Of a stretch of 64,000 bases of DNA, positions 9,150 through 21,689 are shown piece after piece. The stretch's first letter is position 1, and each line of letters begins with the position of its first letter. The translations under genes and the position numbers were made by a program. The DNA is taken from the NCBI RefSeq assembly GCF_014171575.1, contig NZ_CP050453.1:1426001-1490000 (forward strand). Direction: 5' to 3'. The DNA is from Microbacterium sp. Se63.02b (GTDB taxonomy: Bacteria > Actinomycetota > Actinomycetes > Actinomycetales > Microbacteriaceae). The notes beneath the pieces were generated by a model. It saw only the letters and a list, made by a program, of their open reading frames with translations, had not been told where the DNA came from and did no database searches.

Positions 9150-9992
9150 GCGAGCCGGTGCTGACGGCCAGGAACGTGTCGATCGAATACGAGGTGGACC
9201 CGCCGGTGAAAGCCGTGCGGAACGTGTCGTTGACGCTGCACCGCGGCGAGATCCTCGGGCTCGCGGGGAGTCCGGCTGCGGCAAGACGACGCTCGCGTAC
9301 GGGATGAACCGCCTGCTCAAGGCCCCGGCGCTGATGACCGAGGGCGAGATCGTCTTCCACGACCGCGACGGGCACGACGTCGACATCGTCGGCCTCGACG
9401 GCGAAGGGCTCCGTGCCTTCCGTTGGGACAAGATCTCGATGGTGTTCCAGGGGGCGATGAACTCCCTCAACCCGGTGATCAGCGTCAAGGCGCAGATCTT
9501 CGACATCTTCGACACGCATCGTCCGGGGATGAGCAGGAAGGCGAAGACGGCGCGCGCCGAGGAGCTGCTCTCGCTCGTGGGCGTCGATCCGAACCGGCTC
9601 ACGAGCTTCCCGCACGAGCTGTCCGGCGGTATGCGTCAGCGCATGATGATCGCGATGGCCCTGGCGCTCGATCCGCAGGTGATGATCATGGACGAGCCGA
9701 CCACCGCGCTCGATGTCGTCGTCCAGCGGGGCATCATCCGCGAGATCATGCGGTTGCGGGAGAAGCTCGGCTTCGCGGTGATCTTCATCACCCACGACCT
9801 GCCCATGCTGATCGAGATCAGCGACCGGATCGCGGTCATGCTGCAGGGGCGGATCGTGGAGGAGGGGACGGCGGAGGAGATCTACCGCACCCCGCAGCAC
9901 GAGTACACGAAGCGGCTGTTGTCGAGTTTCCCGTCGCTGACGGGTGAGCGGGGCGACTTCGTTCGCACCGGAGTGAGCCAGGAGGGCGTCCG

Positions 9993-9996
<4 letters not shown>
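9146..9996 (+). CDS. ABC transporter ATPase (DppD-like), one frameshift near 9266
   Basis: First nucleotide-binding subunit. [17 protein letters not shown] begins the domain, but the frame breaks inside the Walker A motif: it reads [13 protein letters not shown], whereas the next frame continues [16 protein letters not shown]. One G added to the GGGG run 9265-9268 restores [12 protein letters not shown] and a 283-residue protein. Downstream are the Q loop ([13 protein letters not shown]), the signature [16 protein letters not shown], Walker [14 protein letters not shown], and the H loop IFITHDL. As sequenced the protein could not bind ATP, although every other motif is intact, which points to a base-calling deletion. 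Confidence 0.9.
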
Positions 9997-10843
<847 letters not shown>

Positions 10844-10891
10844 CCTCGGGTCCCGCGTCGGTCGCGCGTCGAAGAGTATGTCGAGGCGGAC

Positions 10892-10920
10892 GCGGATACG
10901 AGGGAGCGACCGGCTAGACT
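10892..10920 (+). promoter_or_regulatory. Possible promoter of the riboswitch-gcv transcript
   Basis: TAGACT at 10915-10920 fits an actinobacterial -10 box and lies about 35 bases before the riboswitch. The -35 region is weak (GCGGAT at 10892-10897, 17-base spacing). This is a position-based guess. Confidence 0.3.
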
Positions 10921-10949
10921 GAGCGCACAACTGAAGACAGGCCGAATGA

Positions 10950-11145
10950 CCCCCGCGGGAGAGCCCCGGCGAACGCAGCCGGGCACCGAAGGAGCAAGCC
11001 TCCCCGCCAATCTCTCAGGTATGCGTACCGCGCGGTTCCGGCCACTCTGAAAAGCGATCCCGAGCGAAGCGACGGATCCGCCGACGGTGAAAGCCCCGCA
11101 TCTGTGCACGGGCGAAACTCTCAGGCCCATGACAGAGGGGGAGTT
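10950..11145 (+). promoter_or_regulatory. Tandem glycine riboswitch
   Basis: Two adjacent glycine aptamers in the leader of gcvTHP. The first holds GGGAGAG (10957-10963), ACCGAAGGAGCAA and AATCTCTCAGG, ending near ACCGCG at about 11034. A short linker (TCTGAAAAGC) leads to the second, with GCCGACGGTGAAAGC, GGGCGAAACTCTCAGGCCC and the closing GACAGAGGGGGAG. These are the conserved gcvT-motif segments. In known examples glycine binding turns on the cleavage genes. The expression platform must lie between about 11130 and the gcvT start at 11197; I did not resolve whether it acts on termination or on ribosome access. Confidence 0.92.
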
Positions 11146-11196
11146 CCGAGGTATGGCGATGCCGTCATGCCGCCCGCATGCACCCGGGAGAACTCC

Positions 11197-12303
11197 ATGT
11201 CCGATCCTCGTTACACCCCGCTCCGAGAACGCCACGAGTCCCTCGGCGCATCGTTCACAGACTTCGGCGGCTGGCAGATGCCGGTCCGGTACACCTCCGA
11301 CCTCGCCGAGCACCACGCCGTGCGCCGGAGCGCCGGGATCTTCGACATCTCGCACATGGCCGAGTTCACGGTCCGCGGCGGTGCGGCCGGCGAGTTCCTC
11401 GACTACGCGCTCGCGGGGCGCCTGTCGGCGCTGCCCGTCGGCAAGGCGAAGTACTCGCTCCTGCTCGCCGAGTCCGGCGGGATCATCGACGACGTCATCG
11501 TCTACCGCCTCGCCGACGACGACTTCCTCATCATCTCCAACGCCGGCAACAGGGAGGCCGTGTCGGCAGCGCTCACCGCCCGCGCCGAAGGTGCCGATGT
11601 CGTGGTCGAGGACGTGTCGGACGCCTACGCCCTCATCGCCGTGCAGGGGCCGCAGGCCGAGGCGGTCCTCGCAGCGACCGACGAGATCACCGACGTGAGC
11701 ACGCCGTGGTCGGAGCAGAAGTACTACGCCTGGGCGTCCGCGCGATTCGCGGGCGAGCCGCTCCTGCTCGCCCGCACGGGCTACACGGGGGAGGACGGCT
11801 TCGAGCTCCTCGTCCCCGCCGCGCGCGCCGAGGCGTTGTGGGACGCCCTCCTCGCCGCGGGAGAGCCGCGCGGGCTGGTCCCGGCGGGCCTCGCCGCCCG
11901 CGACACTCTGCGCCTCGAGGCCGGAATGCCGCTGTACGGACACGAGCTCACCCTCGAGACCGTACCGGCCCAGGCCGGACTCGGACGCGTCGTGGTGACC
12001 GCGAAGGAGCGGTTCGTCGGCAAGGATGCGATCGAACCGGCACCCGATGCGCCGGTGCTGGTCGGACTCGTCGCCGAGGGCAAGCGTGCCGGGCGAGCCG
12101 GATACGCCGTGGTCGATGCCGGTGGTGCGACGCTCGGAGAGATCACCAGCGGTGCGCTCAGTCCGACGCTCGGCCATCCGATCGCGATGGCCTATGTGCA
12201 TCCGTCTTCCGCTGCGGACGGAACCGCAGTATTCCTTGATGTGCGGGGGACCAGCATCCCCGCGACCGTGACCGCCCTGCCTTTCTACCGGAGGACCAAA
12301 TGA
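11197..12303 (+). CDS. gcvT: Glycine cleavage system T protein (aminomethyltransferase)
   Basis: Transfers the methylene carbon from aminomethyl-lipoyl-GcvH to tetrahydrofolate, releasing ammonia. I start it at [17 protein letters not shown] (368 residues), with GGGAG seven bases upstream; the in-frame ATG at 11104 lies inside the riboswitch. Family blocks seen are [41 protein letters not shown] and [20 protein letters not shown]. It is first in the gcvT-gcvH-gcvP operon, overlaps gcvH as ATGA, and is controlled by the tandem glycine riboswitch upstream. The frame is intact and the length typical. Confidence 0.97.
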   Translation: MSDPRYTPLRERHESLGASFTDFGGWQMPVRYTSDLAEHHAVRRSAGIFDISHMAEFTVRGGAAGEFLDYALAGRLSALPVGKAKYSLLLAESGGIIDDVIVYRLADDDFLIISNAGNREAVSAALTARAEGADVVVEDVSDAYALIAVQGPQAEAVLAATDEITDVSTPWSEQKYYAWASARFAGEPLLLARTGYTGEDGFELLVPAARAEALWDALLAAGEPRGLVPAGLAARDTLRLEAGMPLYGHELTLETVPAQAGLGRVVVTAKERFVGKDAIEPAPDAPVLVGLVAEGKRAGRAGYAVVDAGGATLGEITSGALSPTLGHPIAMAYVHPSSAADGTAVFLDVRGTSIPATVTALPFYRRTK

Positions 12304-12677
12304 CCGACCTCAACGCACTCCACTACACCGATGAGCACGAGTGGATCGCCGCGGACGGCGGCACCGTGACCATCGGCATCACCGACTACGCCGCGGAGAA
12401 GCTGGGCGACGTCGTGTTCGTCGAACTGCCCGCCGTCGGTACCGAGGTCACCGCAGGATCGGTGGTCGGCGAGATCGAGTCGACCAAGTCGGTGGGCGAG
12501 CTGTACGCTCCGGTGTCCGGCACGGTCGTCGAGATCAACGACGCGGTCGTGGACGACCCGTCTCTGGTGAACTCCGCCCCGTTCGAGGGCGGCTGGCTCC
12601 TCAAGGTCGAGGTCGCCGACGGCGCACTCGACGGACTGCTCGACCGCGACGCCTACGTCGCTCTCACGGAGGGCTGA
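12300..12677 (+). CDS. gcvH: Glycine cleavage system H protein
   Basis: Lipoyl carrier that shuttles the aminomethyl intermediate between the P, T and L proteins. The 125-residue product is normal in length. The lipoylation site is Lys63 in the motif [21 protein letters not shown] at the N-terminus and [15 protein letters not shown] near the C-terminus are standard. It overlaps gcvT by four bases and is seven bases before gcvP. The dihydrolipoyl dehydrogenase (L protein) is not in the window and is presumably shared with other complexes. Confidence 0.98.
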   Translation: MTDLNALHYTDEHEWIAADGGTVTIGITDYAAEKLGDVVFVELPAVGTEVTAGSVVGEIESTKSVGELYAPVSGTVVEINDAVVDDPSLVNSAPFEGGWLLKVEVADGALDGLLDRDAYVALTEG

Positions 12678-12684
12678 TCTCCCC

Positions 12685-15573
<2,889 letters not shown>

Positions 15574-15594
15574 GTTCGTGCTCGTCTGAGCAGA

Positions 15595-15629
15595 CGGCGC
15601 CGCGCTTCCGTGCAGGAGGCGCGGCGCCG
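15595..15629 (+). terminator. Hairpin terminator after gcvP
   Basis: CGGCGCCGCGC pairs perfectly over 11 bases with GCGCGGCGCCG across a 13-base loop that can add TCC/GGA pairs. It follows the gcvP stop by 22 bases. There is no T tract, which is common for actinobacterial hairpins. Confidence 0.7.
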
Positions 15630-15790
15630 CGCGTATTTCCGCCTGTTTCGGGGAAATTACGGATGGTCACCACTCAGTAACAGTTCGTTAGCTGAGGACG
15701 GCGGCGGCGATACCCCGGGTTACGCTCAGGTATCCCTGCGTGCTCGATGGTGAGCGTGCAGACTCAGCACTGTCCACAGGAGGACGAAAA

Positions 15791-17416
15791 GTGAAAAGAA
15801 ACAGGACTGCCCTCGCGGGTATCGGTCTGCTCTCCGTCGGCGCTATCGCCCTGGCGGGGTGCGCATCCGGCGACGACAACGGCAGCGGTGAAGGCGGCGG
15901 CGAGGCTTCGACCGGCATCGTCACGGTGCAGAGCAACGAGCCCCAGAACCCGCTCCTGCCCGCAGTGACTAACGAGGTCGGCGGCGGACTCGTTCTGCAG
16001 AACATCTTCGCCGGTCTCGTCTACTACGAAGCCGATGGTGCTCTCGCCAACGACCTCGCCGAGTCGATCGAGTCGGACGACAACCAGACCTGGACGATCA
16101 AGATCAAGGAGGGTGAGGAGTTCAGCGACGGCACCCCCGTGACCGCGGAGTCCTTCACCGAGGCGTGGCAGTACGCCGCGTCCGACCCCGCCTTCGAGAA
16201 CCAGTGGTGGTTCGCGAACTTCTCCGGCTACAGCGCCGACGCCGTGAAGGAAGACTCCCTCGCGCTCGATGTCGTCGACGACACGACCTTCACGGTCGAG
16301 CTCGCCGCCCCGCAGTCGGACTTCCCGACCACGCTCGGCTACCAGGTGTTCGCGCCGCTGCCCGAGTCGTTCTTCGACGACCCCGAGGCGTTCGGTCAGG
16401 CACCGGTCGGCAACGGCCCGTACGTGCTCGACAAGTGGGAGCACGACTCCGTGATCTCGCTGCTTCCGAACGAGAGCTACGACGGTCCGCGCAAGGCGAT
16501 GAACGGCGGGGTCGACCTCGTCAGCTACGCCACCGCCGAGGCCGCGTACACCGATCTGCTCTCGGACAACCTCGACGTGCTCAACCCCGGCGTGCCGCCG
16601 ACGGCTCTGGCCACGTACAAGGACGACCTGGGCGACCGTGCCGTCGACCAGCCGGCCGCGATCTGGGAGGGTCTGACCATCCCCTCGCGTCTCGCGCACT
16701 TCGGCAACGACGAAGAGGGCAACCTGCGTCGTCAGGCCATCTCCTACGCGATCGACCGCGACGAGGTCACCGATGTGATCTTCGAGGGCACCCGTACTCC
16801 GGCCGTCGACTACACCTCCCCGGTCATCGCGGGCTGGAACGATGAGATCGCCGGCTCCGAGGTCACGCACGCCGACGCCACCAAGGCGAAGGACCTGTGG
16901 GCTCAGGCCGACGCCATCTCGCCGTGGAGCGGCACGTTCACGATCGCGTACAACGCCGATGGTGGACACCAGGCGTGGGTCGACGCCGTGTCGAACCAGA
17001 TCAAGAACACGCTCGGCATCGACGCTGCGGGTCAGTCGTTCCCTGACCTCGCGACGCTCCGCGAGGAGATCAAGAACCGTTCGCTGAACGCCGCGACGCG
17101 TTCGGGCTGGCAGTTCGACTACCCGGGTGCGTACAACATCCTGGGTGCGCTGTTCATCACCGGCGCCGGCTCCAACGACGGCGACTACTCGAACCCCGAG
17201 TACGACAAGCTCGTCCAGGAGGGCGCGACGGCACCGTCGGTCGAAGAGGGCAACAAGCTCTTCGAGCAGGCGCAGGAGGTCCTATTTAAGGACCTGCCCG
17301 TGCTGCCCCTCTGGTACCGCTCGACGAATGCCGGGTTCTCGACGCTGGTTGACAACGTCGAGTACGGCTGGGATAGCTGGCCGATCATCTTCGAGATCAC
17401 CAAGGCCGGCGAGTAA
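15791..17416 (+). CDS. Oligopeptide ABC transporter substrate-binding lipoprotein (OppA-like)
   Basis: Receptor of the second peptide importer, 541 residues. The start is GTG (VKRNRTALAGIGLL), eight bases after AGGAGG; the in-frame upstream leader is rejected. A signal peptide ends in lipobox LAGC with Cys24, followed by an acidic, Gly-rich linker. Family 5 features include EPQNPLLPAVTNEVGG, GEEFSDGTPVTAESFTEAW, APVGNGPYVLDKWEHD, LRRQAISYAIDRDEVTD and DLPVLPLWYRSTNAGFS. The last motifs match oligopeptide-binding proteins better than those of the 5.4 kb system. A strong hairpin separates it from the permease genes, which may make the binding protein more abundant. Confidence 0.93.
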   Translation: MKRNRTALAGIGLLSVGAIALAGCASGDDNGSGEGGGEASTGIVTVQSNEPQNPLLPAVTNEVGGGLVLQNIFAGLVYYEADGALANDLAESIESDDNQTWTIKIKEGEEFSDGTPVTAESFTEAWQYAASDPAFENQWWFANFSGYSADAVKEDSLALDVVDDTTFTVELAAPQSDFPTTLGYQVFAPLPESFFDDPEAFGQAPVGNGPYVLDKWEHDSVISLLPNESYDGPRKAMNGGVDLVSYATAEAAYTDLLSDNLDVLNPGVPPTALATYKDDLGDRAVDQPAAIWEGLTIPSRLAHFGNDEEGNLRRQAISYAIDRDEVTDVIFEGTRTPAVDYTSPVIAGWNDEIAGSEVTHADATKAKDLWAQADAISPWSGTFTIAYNADGGHQAWVDAVSNQIKNTLGIDAAGQSFPDLATLREEIKNRSLNAATRSGWQFDYPGAYNILGALFITGAGSNDGDYSNPEYDKLVQEGATAPSVEEGNKLFEQAQEVLFKDLPVLPLWYRSTNAGFSTLVDNVEYGWDSWPIIFEITKAGE

Positions 17417-17439
17417 CACTCCCGCTCTGATCTGAACCC

Positions 17440-17478
17440 GCCGTGCGGGGCGATGCGCAAAGCGTCGCCCCGCACGGC
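17440..17478 (+). terminator. Intercistronic 14-bp hairpin between oppA-like and oppB-like genes
   Basis: GCCGTGCGGGGCGA and its exact complement TCGCCCCGCACGGC flank an 11-base loop that can extend by CGC/GCG. It fills most of the 79-base gap after the binding-protein gene. Inside an operon this would act as a partial terminator or an RNA-stabilising 3' end, lowering permease expression relative to the receptor. Confidence 0.7.
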
Positions 17479-17495
17479 GCGGTTCGGTTCACGCT

Positions 17496-18425
17496 ATGAC
17501 TGCTTACATCATTCGTCGCCTGCTCCAGGCGATACCCGTCTTCCTCGGGGCGACCTTCCTGATCTTCTCGATGGTCTTCCTGCTTCCGGGCGACCCGATC
17601 CTCGCTCTGTTCGGCGACAAGACGCCGACCGACGCGCAGTACGCCGCCTTGCAGGCGCAGTACCACCTGGACCAGCCGTTCTTCACGCGCTACCTGATCT
17701 ACCTCGGCGACCTGTTCCGCGGTGACCTGGGAACGACCTTCCGCGGTCAGAGCGTCAACGAGATCCTCGCCGCGAAGTTCCCGGTGACGCTCCGCCTCGC
17801 GCTGCTGGCGATCGTCATCCAGCTCCTCTTCGGGGTCGTCGTCGGCCTCATCTCGGGCCTGCGCAAGAACAGCCTGTTCGACCACGCCTCGATGCTGCTG
17901 AGCCTCGTGCTGATCTCGATCCCGGTGTTCGTGCTCGCGTTCATCGCGCAGTACTTCCTCGCGATCGAGTTGCATCTGTTCCGGCCGACCGTCGGCAGAG
18001 GCGCGCCATGGGCCGACCTGATATTGCCGGCGATCGTCCTGGCCGCTCTCAACTTCGCCTACGTCGTCCGCCTCACCCGCAACTCGGTCATCGAGACGCG
18101 TCAGCAGGACTTCGTGCGGATGGCCTTCGGCAAGGGGCTCCCCACGCGGCGCGTCATCCCGGTGCACGTGCTGCGCAACTCGCTCATCCCCGTGACGACG
18201 AACCTCGCTGCCGACTTCGGCATCCTGATCGTCGGCGCCACCGTCACCGAGGGCGTGTTCAACGTGCCGGGCATCGGAAACGAGCTGTTCAAGGCCATCA
18301 ACCAGCACGACGGGCCGGAGATCGTCTCGATCGTGACCGTGCTCGTCGTGATCTACGTCCTGGTCAACCTGTTCATCGACCTGCTCTACGGTGTGCTCGA
18401 CCCGAGGATCCGCTATGTCCGATAA
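17496..18425 (+). CDS. Oligopeptide ABC transporter permease (OppB-like)
   Basis: Membrane subunit of the second peptide importer, 309 residues. It starts MTAYIIRRLLQAIPVFLGAT, a classic OppB first helix, followed by FLLPGDPILALFGDKTPTD and YLGDLFRGDLGTTFRGQSV. The EAA loop is seen as MAFGKGLPTRRVIPVHVLRN. The C-terminus DLLYGVLDPRIRYVR is standard. It lies just after an intercistronic hairpin and overlaps the next permease by 11 bases. Frame intact, length typical. Confidence 0.94.
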   Translation: MTAYIIRRLLQAIPVFLGATFLIFSMVFLLPGDPILALFGDKTPTDAQYAALQAQYHLDQPFFTRYLIYLGDLFRGDLGTTFRGQSVNEILAAKFPVTLRLALLAIVIQLLFGVVVGLISGLRKNSLFDHASMLLSLVLISIPVFVLAFIAQYFLAIELHLFRPTVGRGAPWADLILPAIVLAALNFAYVVRLTRNSVIETRQQDFVRMAFGKGLPTRRVIPVHVLRNSLIPVTTNLAADFGILIVGATVTEGVFNVPGIGNELFKAINQHDGPEIVSIVTVLVVIYVLVNLFIDLLYGVLDPRIRYVR

Positions 18426-19368
18426 CCGTCCCACCCGCCGTATGGCGCACTACGTGGCCGAGGCCGACGAGGGCGGCCTCGGCGCCGTCGACGCCGTCCG
18501 CGTCAGCGAGCGCAAGAGCAACCTGTGGCTCGACGCCTGGCGCGACCTCCGTGGTCGCTGGATGTTCTGGACCGCCGGCGTCTTCGTCGTGATCCTGGTC
18601 ATCATCGCGTCGTTCCCCGACCTGTTCGCTCCGGTCGACCCGTTCCAGTGCGATTTGAAATTCTCGAACGACCCGCCATCCGCAGGACATCCGTTCGGTT
18701 ACACCTTCCAGGGCTGCGACGTGTATTCGCGCGTCGTCCACGGCGCCGGCACCTCGCTGTCGGTCGGCATCCTGGTGACCATCATCATCGCCGCCATGGG
18801 AATCGTGATCGGCGCGTTCGCCGGCTTCTTCGGAGGCTGGATCGACTCGCTGCTCATGCGCATCGGCGACATGTTCTTCGCGATCCCCTACGTGCTGGCC
18901 GCTGTCGTCATCATGTCGATGTTCCTGGACAACCGGAACATCCTCGTGGTCTCGCTCGCGATCGGCTTCTTCGGGTGGCCCGCCGTGGCGCGCATCCTCC
19001 GCGCCGAGATCCTGCGGGTGCGCTCCGCCGACTACGTGATGGCATCCGAGGCGCTCGGGGTCTCCCGGGTGCGCACGATGTTCTCGCACGTCATGCCCAA
19101 CTCGATCGCTCCGGTGATCGTGCTCAGCACGGTCGGTCTGGCCGCAGCCATCACGGCCGAGGCCACGCTGTCCTTCCTGGGAGTCGGCCTGCCGCCGGAG
19201 TTCATCTCCTGGGGCAACGACATCGCCATGGCGCAGCAGCGTCTGCGTACCGATCCGATGCCGCTGATCTATCCGTCGATCGCCCTCTCGCTCACCGTGC
19301 TGTCGTTCATCATGCTCGGCGAGACGGTGCGTGACGCGCTCGACCCGAAGGCGAGGGCACTGCGATGA
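18415..19368 (+). CDS. Oligopeptide ABC transporter permease (OppC-like)
   Basis: Second membrane subunit, 317 residues from MSDNRPTRRMAHYVAEADEG, starting inside the end of the OppB-like gene. The N-terminal cytoplasmic arm (LWLDAWRDLRGRWMFW) is typical of OppC. The external loop contains PFGYTFQGCDVYSRVVHG, the OppC LGTDxxGRD-like region with a Cys. The EAA loop reads SEALGVSRVRTMFSHVMPN. The C-terminus GETVRDALDPKARAL is standard. It overlaps the fused ATPase gene by four bases. Confidence 0.94.
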   Translation: MSDNRPTRRMAHYVAEADEGGLGAVDAVRVSERKSNLWLDAWRDLRGRWMFWTAGVFVVILVIIASFPDLFAPVDPFQCDLKFSNDPPSAGHPFGYTFQGCDVYSRVVHGAGTSLSVGILVTIIIAAMGIVIGAFAGFFGGWIDSLLMRIGDMFFAIPYVLAAVVIMSMFLDNRNILVVSLAIGFFGWPAVARILRAEILRVRSADYVMASEALGVSRVRTMFSHVMPNSIAPVIVLSTVGLAAAITAEATLSFLGVGLPPEFISWGNDIAMAQQRLRTDPMPLIYPSIALSLTVLSFIMLGETVRDALDPKARALR

Positions 19369-21089
19369 CCGCCGACCACAACACCGACGTCCCTCTGCTC
19401 TCGATCGAGAACCTGGAGGTCGCGTTCAAGACGCAGGACGGCTTCGTGCCGGCCGTGCGCGGCGTGAGCTTCGACATCTATCCGGGCGAGACCATGGCGA
19501 TCGTGGGCGAGTCCGGTTCGGGCAAGTCGACCACTGCGCACGCGATCATCAACCTGCTGCCCGGCAGTGGCAAGGTCACGGGTGGCGCCGTCAAGTTCGA
19601 AGGGCGCGACCTCACGAAGCTCGGGCGCTCCGAGATCGAGCACGTGCGGGGCAACCTCATCGGCCTGGTTCCCCAGGACCCGATGAACAGCCTCAACCCG
19701 GTGCACCGCATCGGGTTCCAGGTCGAGGAGACGATCCTCGCGAACGGGCAGGCCGATGGCCGCAAGGCCGCGCGCAAGCGTGCGATCCAGGTGTTGCAGG
19801 AGGCAGGGCTCGCCGACGCCGATCGGCGTCTGCGTCAGTTCCCGCACGAGTTCTCGGGCGGCATGCGCCAGCGCGTCCTCATCGGCATCGGGCTCTCCTC
19901 CGATCCGAAGCTGCTGATCGCCGACGAGCCCACCAGTGCGCTCGACGTCACGGTGCAGAAGCGCATCCTCGATCACCTCGACACCCTCACGAAGGAGCGC
20001 AACACCGCGGTCCTGTTCATCACACACGACCTCGGCCTCGCTGCCGAGCGTGCCGAGAACCTCGTCGTGATGCACCGTGGTCGCATCGTGGAGTCGGGCC
20101 CCGCTCTGGAGATCCTGCAGAATCCGCAGCACCCGTACACGCAGCGCCTGGTCGCCGCGGCGCCGAGCCTGGCGTCGAAGCGCATCCAGACCGCCGTGTC
20201 CGGTGATGTGGATCCTCTCGCCGAGGTGCTCACGGAGGCCACGGGCACGGTCGATCTCGCATCGCTCGCGCACACCGAGGTGGTGCCGGCCGAACCGGTC
20301 ATCGAGTTCCGCGACGTCACGAAGGTCTACAAGATCCGGGGGAGCGGCTTCCGCTCCACCGACTTCACGGCCGTCGACAAGATGTCGTTCCAGGTGCCGA
20401 AGGGCTCCACGATGGCGATCGTCGGCGAGTCGGGGTCCGGCAAGTCCACGGCTGCCAAGATGCTGTTGCGCCTGGAGACCAAGACGTCGGGCTCGATCCT
20501 GGTGAACGGGCGCGACACCGACACGCTCTCGCGGCCCGAACTCCAGGCCCTCCGTCGCCAGATGCAGCCGGTGTTCCAGGACCCCTACGGATCCTTGGAC
20601 CCGCTGCACAACATCGGCAACACCGTGGCGGAGCCGCTGCGCGTGCACGGTGTGGGCGACAGCGCGTCGCGGCGCAAGCGCGTGCTCGAGGTGCTCGATC
20701 AGGTGGCGCTCCCTTCGAGCGTCGCCGACCGGTATCCGAACGAGTTGTCCGGCGGTCAGCGACAGCGCGTCGCGATCGCCAGGGCGCTGGCCCTCAAGCC
20801 GGAGATCGTGGTGCTGGACGAGGCCGTGTCGGCGCTGGACGTCCTGGTGCAGGCACAGGTGCTGAACCTGCTCGCCGAGCTCCAGTCCGAGCTGGACCTG
20901 ACCTATCTGTTCATCACCCACGACCTCGCTGTCGTGCGCGTGATCGCAGACCGGGTCTGCGTCATGGAGCAGGGCCGCGTCGTCGAGCACGGCACCGTGG
21001 ATGACATCTTCGCGAACCCGCAGCAGGAGTACACCGAGCGTCTGCTCCAGGCGATCCCCGGTGCGGCTATCACGCTCGGCGGCCACTGA
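19365..21089 (+). CDS. Oligopeptide ABC transporter, fused double ATPase (OppD-OppF)
   Basis: Single 574-residue chain with both nucleotide-binding domains of the importer. Domain 1 (about 1-300) has Walker [10 protein letters not shown] at 48-56, signature FSGGMRQRVLIGIGL, and Walker B LLIADEPTSALDV. Domain 2 (about 305-574) has [43 protein letters not shown] and VVLDEAVSALDV. Each carries the C-terminal Opp extension (NPQHPYTQRL, NPQQEYTERL). In contrast, the 9.1-10.8 kb transporter has two separate ATPases, so the two systems are independently derived rather than a recent duplication. Last gene of its operon. Confidence 0.95.
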   Translation: MTADHNTDVPLLSIENLEVAFKTQDGFVPAVRGVSFDIYPGETMAIVGESGSGKSTTAHAIINLLPGSGKVTGGAVKFEGRDLTKLGRSEIEHVRGNLIGLVPQDPMNSLNPVHRIGFQVEETILANGQADGRKAARKRAIQVLQEAGLADADRRLRQFPHEFSGGMRQRVLIGIGLSSDPKLLIADEPTSALDVTVQKRILDHLDTLTKERNTAVLFITHDLGLAAERAENLVVMHRGRIVESGPALEILQNPQHPYTQRLVAAAPSLASKRIQTAVSGDVDPLAEVLTEATGTVDLASLAHTEVVPAEPVIEFRDVTKVYKIRGSGFRSTDFTAVDKMSFQVPKGSTMAIVGESGSGKSTAAKMLLRLETKTSGSILVNGRDTDTLSRPELQALRRQMQPVFQDPYGSLDPLHNIGNTVAEPLRVHGVGDSASRRKRVLEVLDQVALPSSVADRYPNELSGGQRQRVAIARALALKPEIVVLDEAVSALDVLVQAQVLNLLAELQSELDLTYLFITHDLAVVRVIADRVCVMEQGRVVEHGTVDDIFANPQQEYTERLLQAIPGAAITLGGH

Positions 21090-21091
21090 CC

Positions 21092-21658
21092 GTGAGTGGG
21101 AGCGAGCAGTCGGAGGGTGTGCGGACATTCCGCGCACCCTCCGGTCCCGCCGCGGTGGTCATCGGATCGCTGCTTGCCGTGTTCCTGCTCGGCGATGCCG
21201 TCCTGCGGGCAGGCTGGGGGCAGATGCTGCTGCTGGCGCCGTGGGTCCTCCTCGTGCTGTGGATCGTGTACGTGAACTCCTATGCATCGTCGGTGCGCAT
21301 CGACGATGAGGGCGTCGCGGTGCAGAACCTGCTCCGCCGCATCGAGTTCGGCTGGCGGCGGGTGCGCGATGTGGAGCTGCGCTGGCAGCTGGTGTTCTCT
21401 CTCGACGACGGCAGCGATGTGTCGTGCTACGGCGGTCCCGCGAAGGCGGGTTCGTTTCGGATGCCGACGCGCGGCGACAGCGAGGAGCGGGTGCCGGCGG
21501 GGCTCCGTGCGCTGGCCGAGATCGAACAGCGCCGTGACGCGGCCTCGCTCGCCGCGGATGCGCCGATCCGTCGGAGCTGGGACCGCCCGGCGTTGGTCGC
21601 GCTCGCGGTGATCGTCGTGTGGGCGATCCTCGCGATCCTCATCGCGAACGCCGGCTGA
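21092..21658 (+). CDS. Membrane protein with bacterial PH domain
   Basis: 188 residues from a GTG start two bases after the oppDF stop. Two adjacent hydrophobic segments lie near residues 21-55 (VVIGSLLAVFLLGDAVLRAG, LLLAPWVLLVLWIVYV). Then comes a small PH-like beta domain of the bPH type (SSVRIDDEGVAVQNLLRRIE, VRDVELRWQLVFSLDDG), and a final C-terminal helix (ALAVIVVWAILAILIANAG). The family is common in actinobacteria with no defined function. Placement after the transporter genes suggests co-transcription but not a transport role. Confidence 0.75.
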   Translation: MSGSEQSEGVRTFRAPSGPAAVVIGSLLAVFLLGDAVLRAGWGQMLLLAPWVLLVLWIVYVNSYASSVRIDDEGVAVQNLLRRIEFGWRRVRDVELRWQLVFSLDDGSDVSCYGGPAKAGSFRMPTRGDSEERVPAGLRALAEIEQRRDAASLAADAPIRRSWDRPALVALAVIVVWAILAILIANAG

Positions 21659-21689
21659 CCGGCCCCCGCTCAGCCGGACCGACTGCCGC

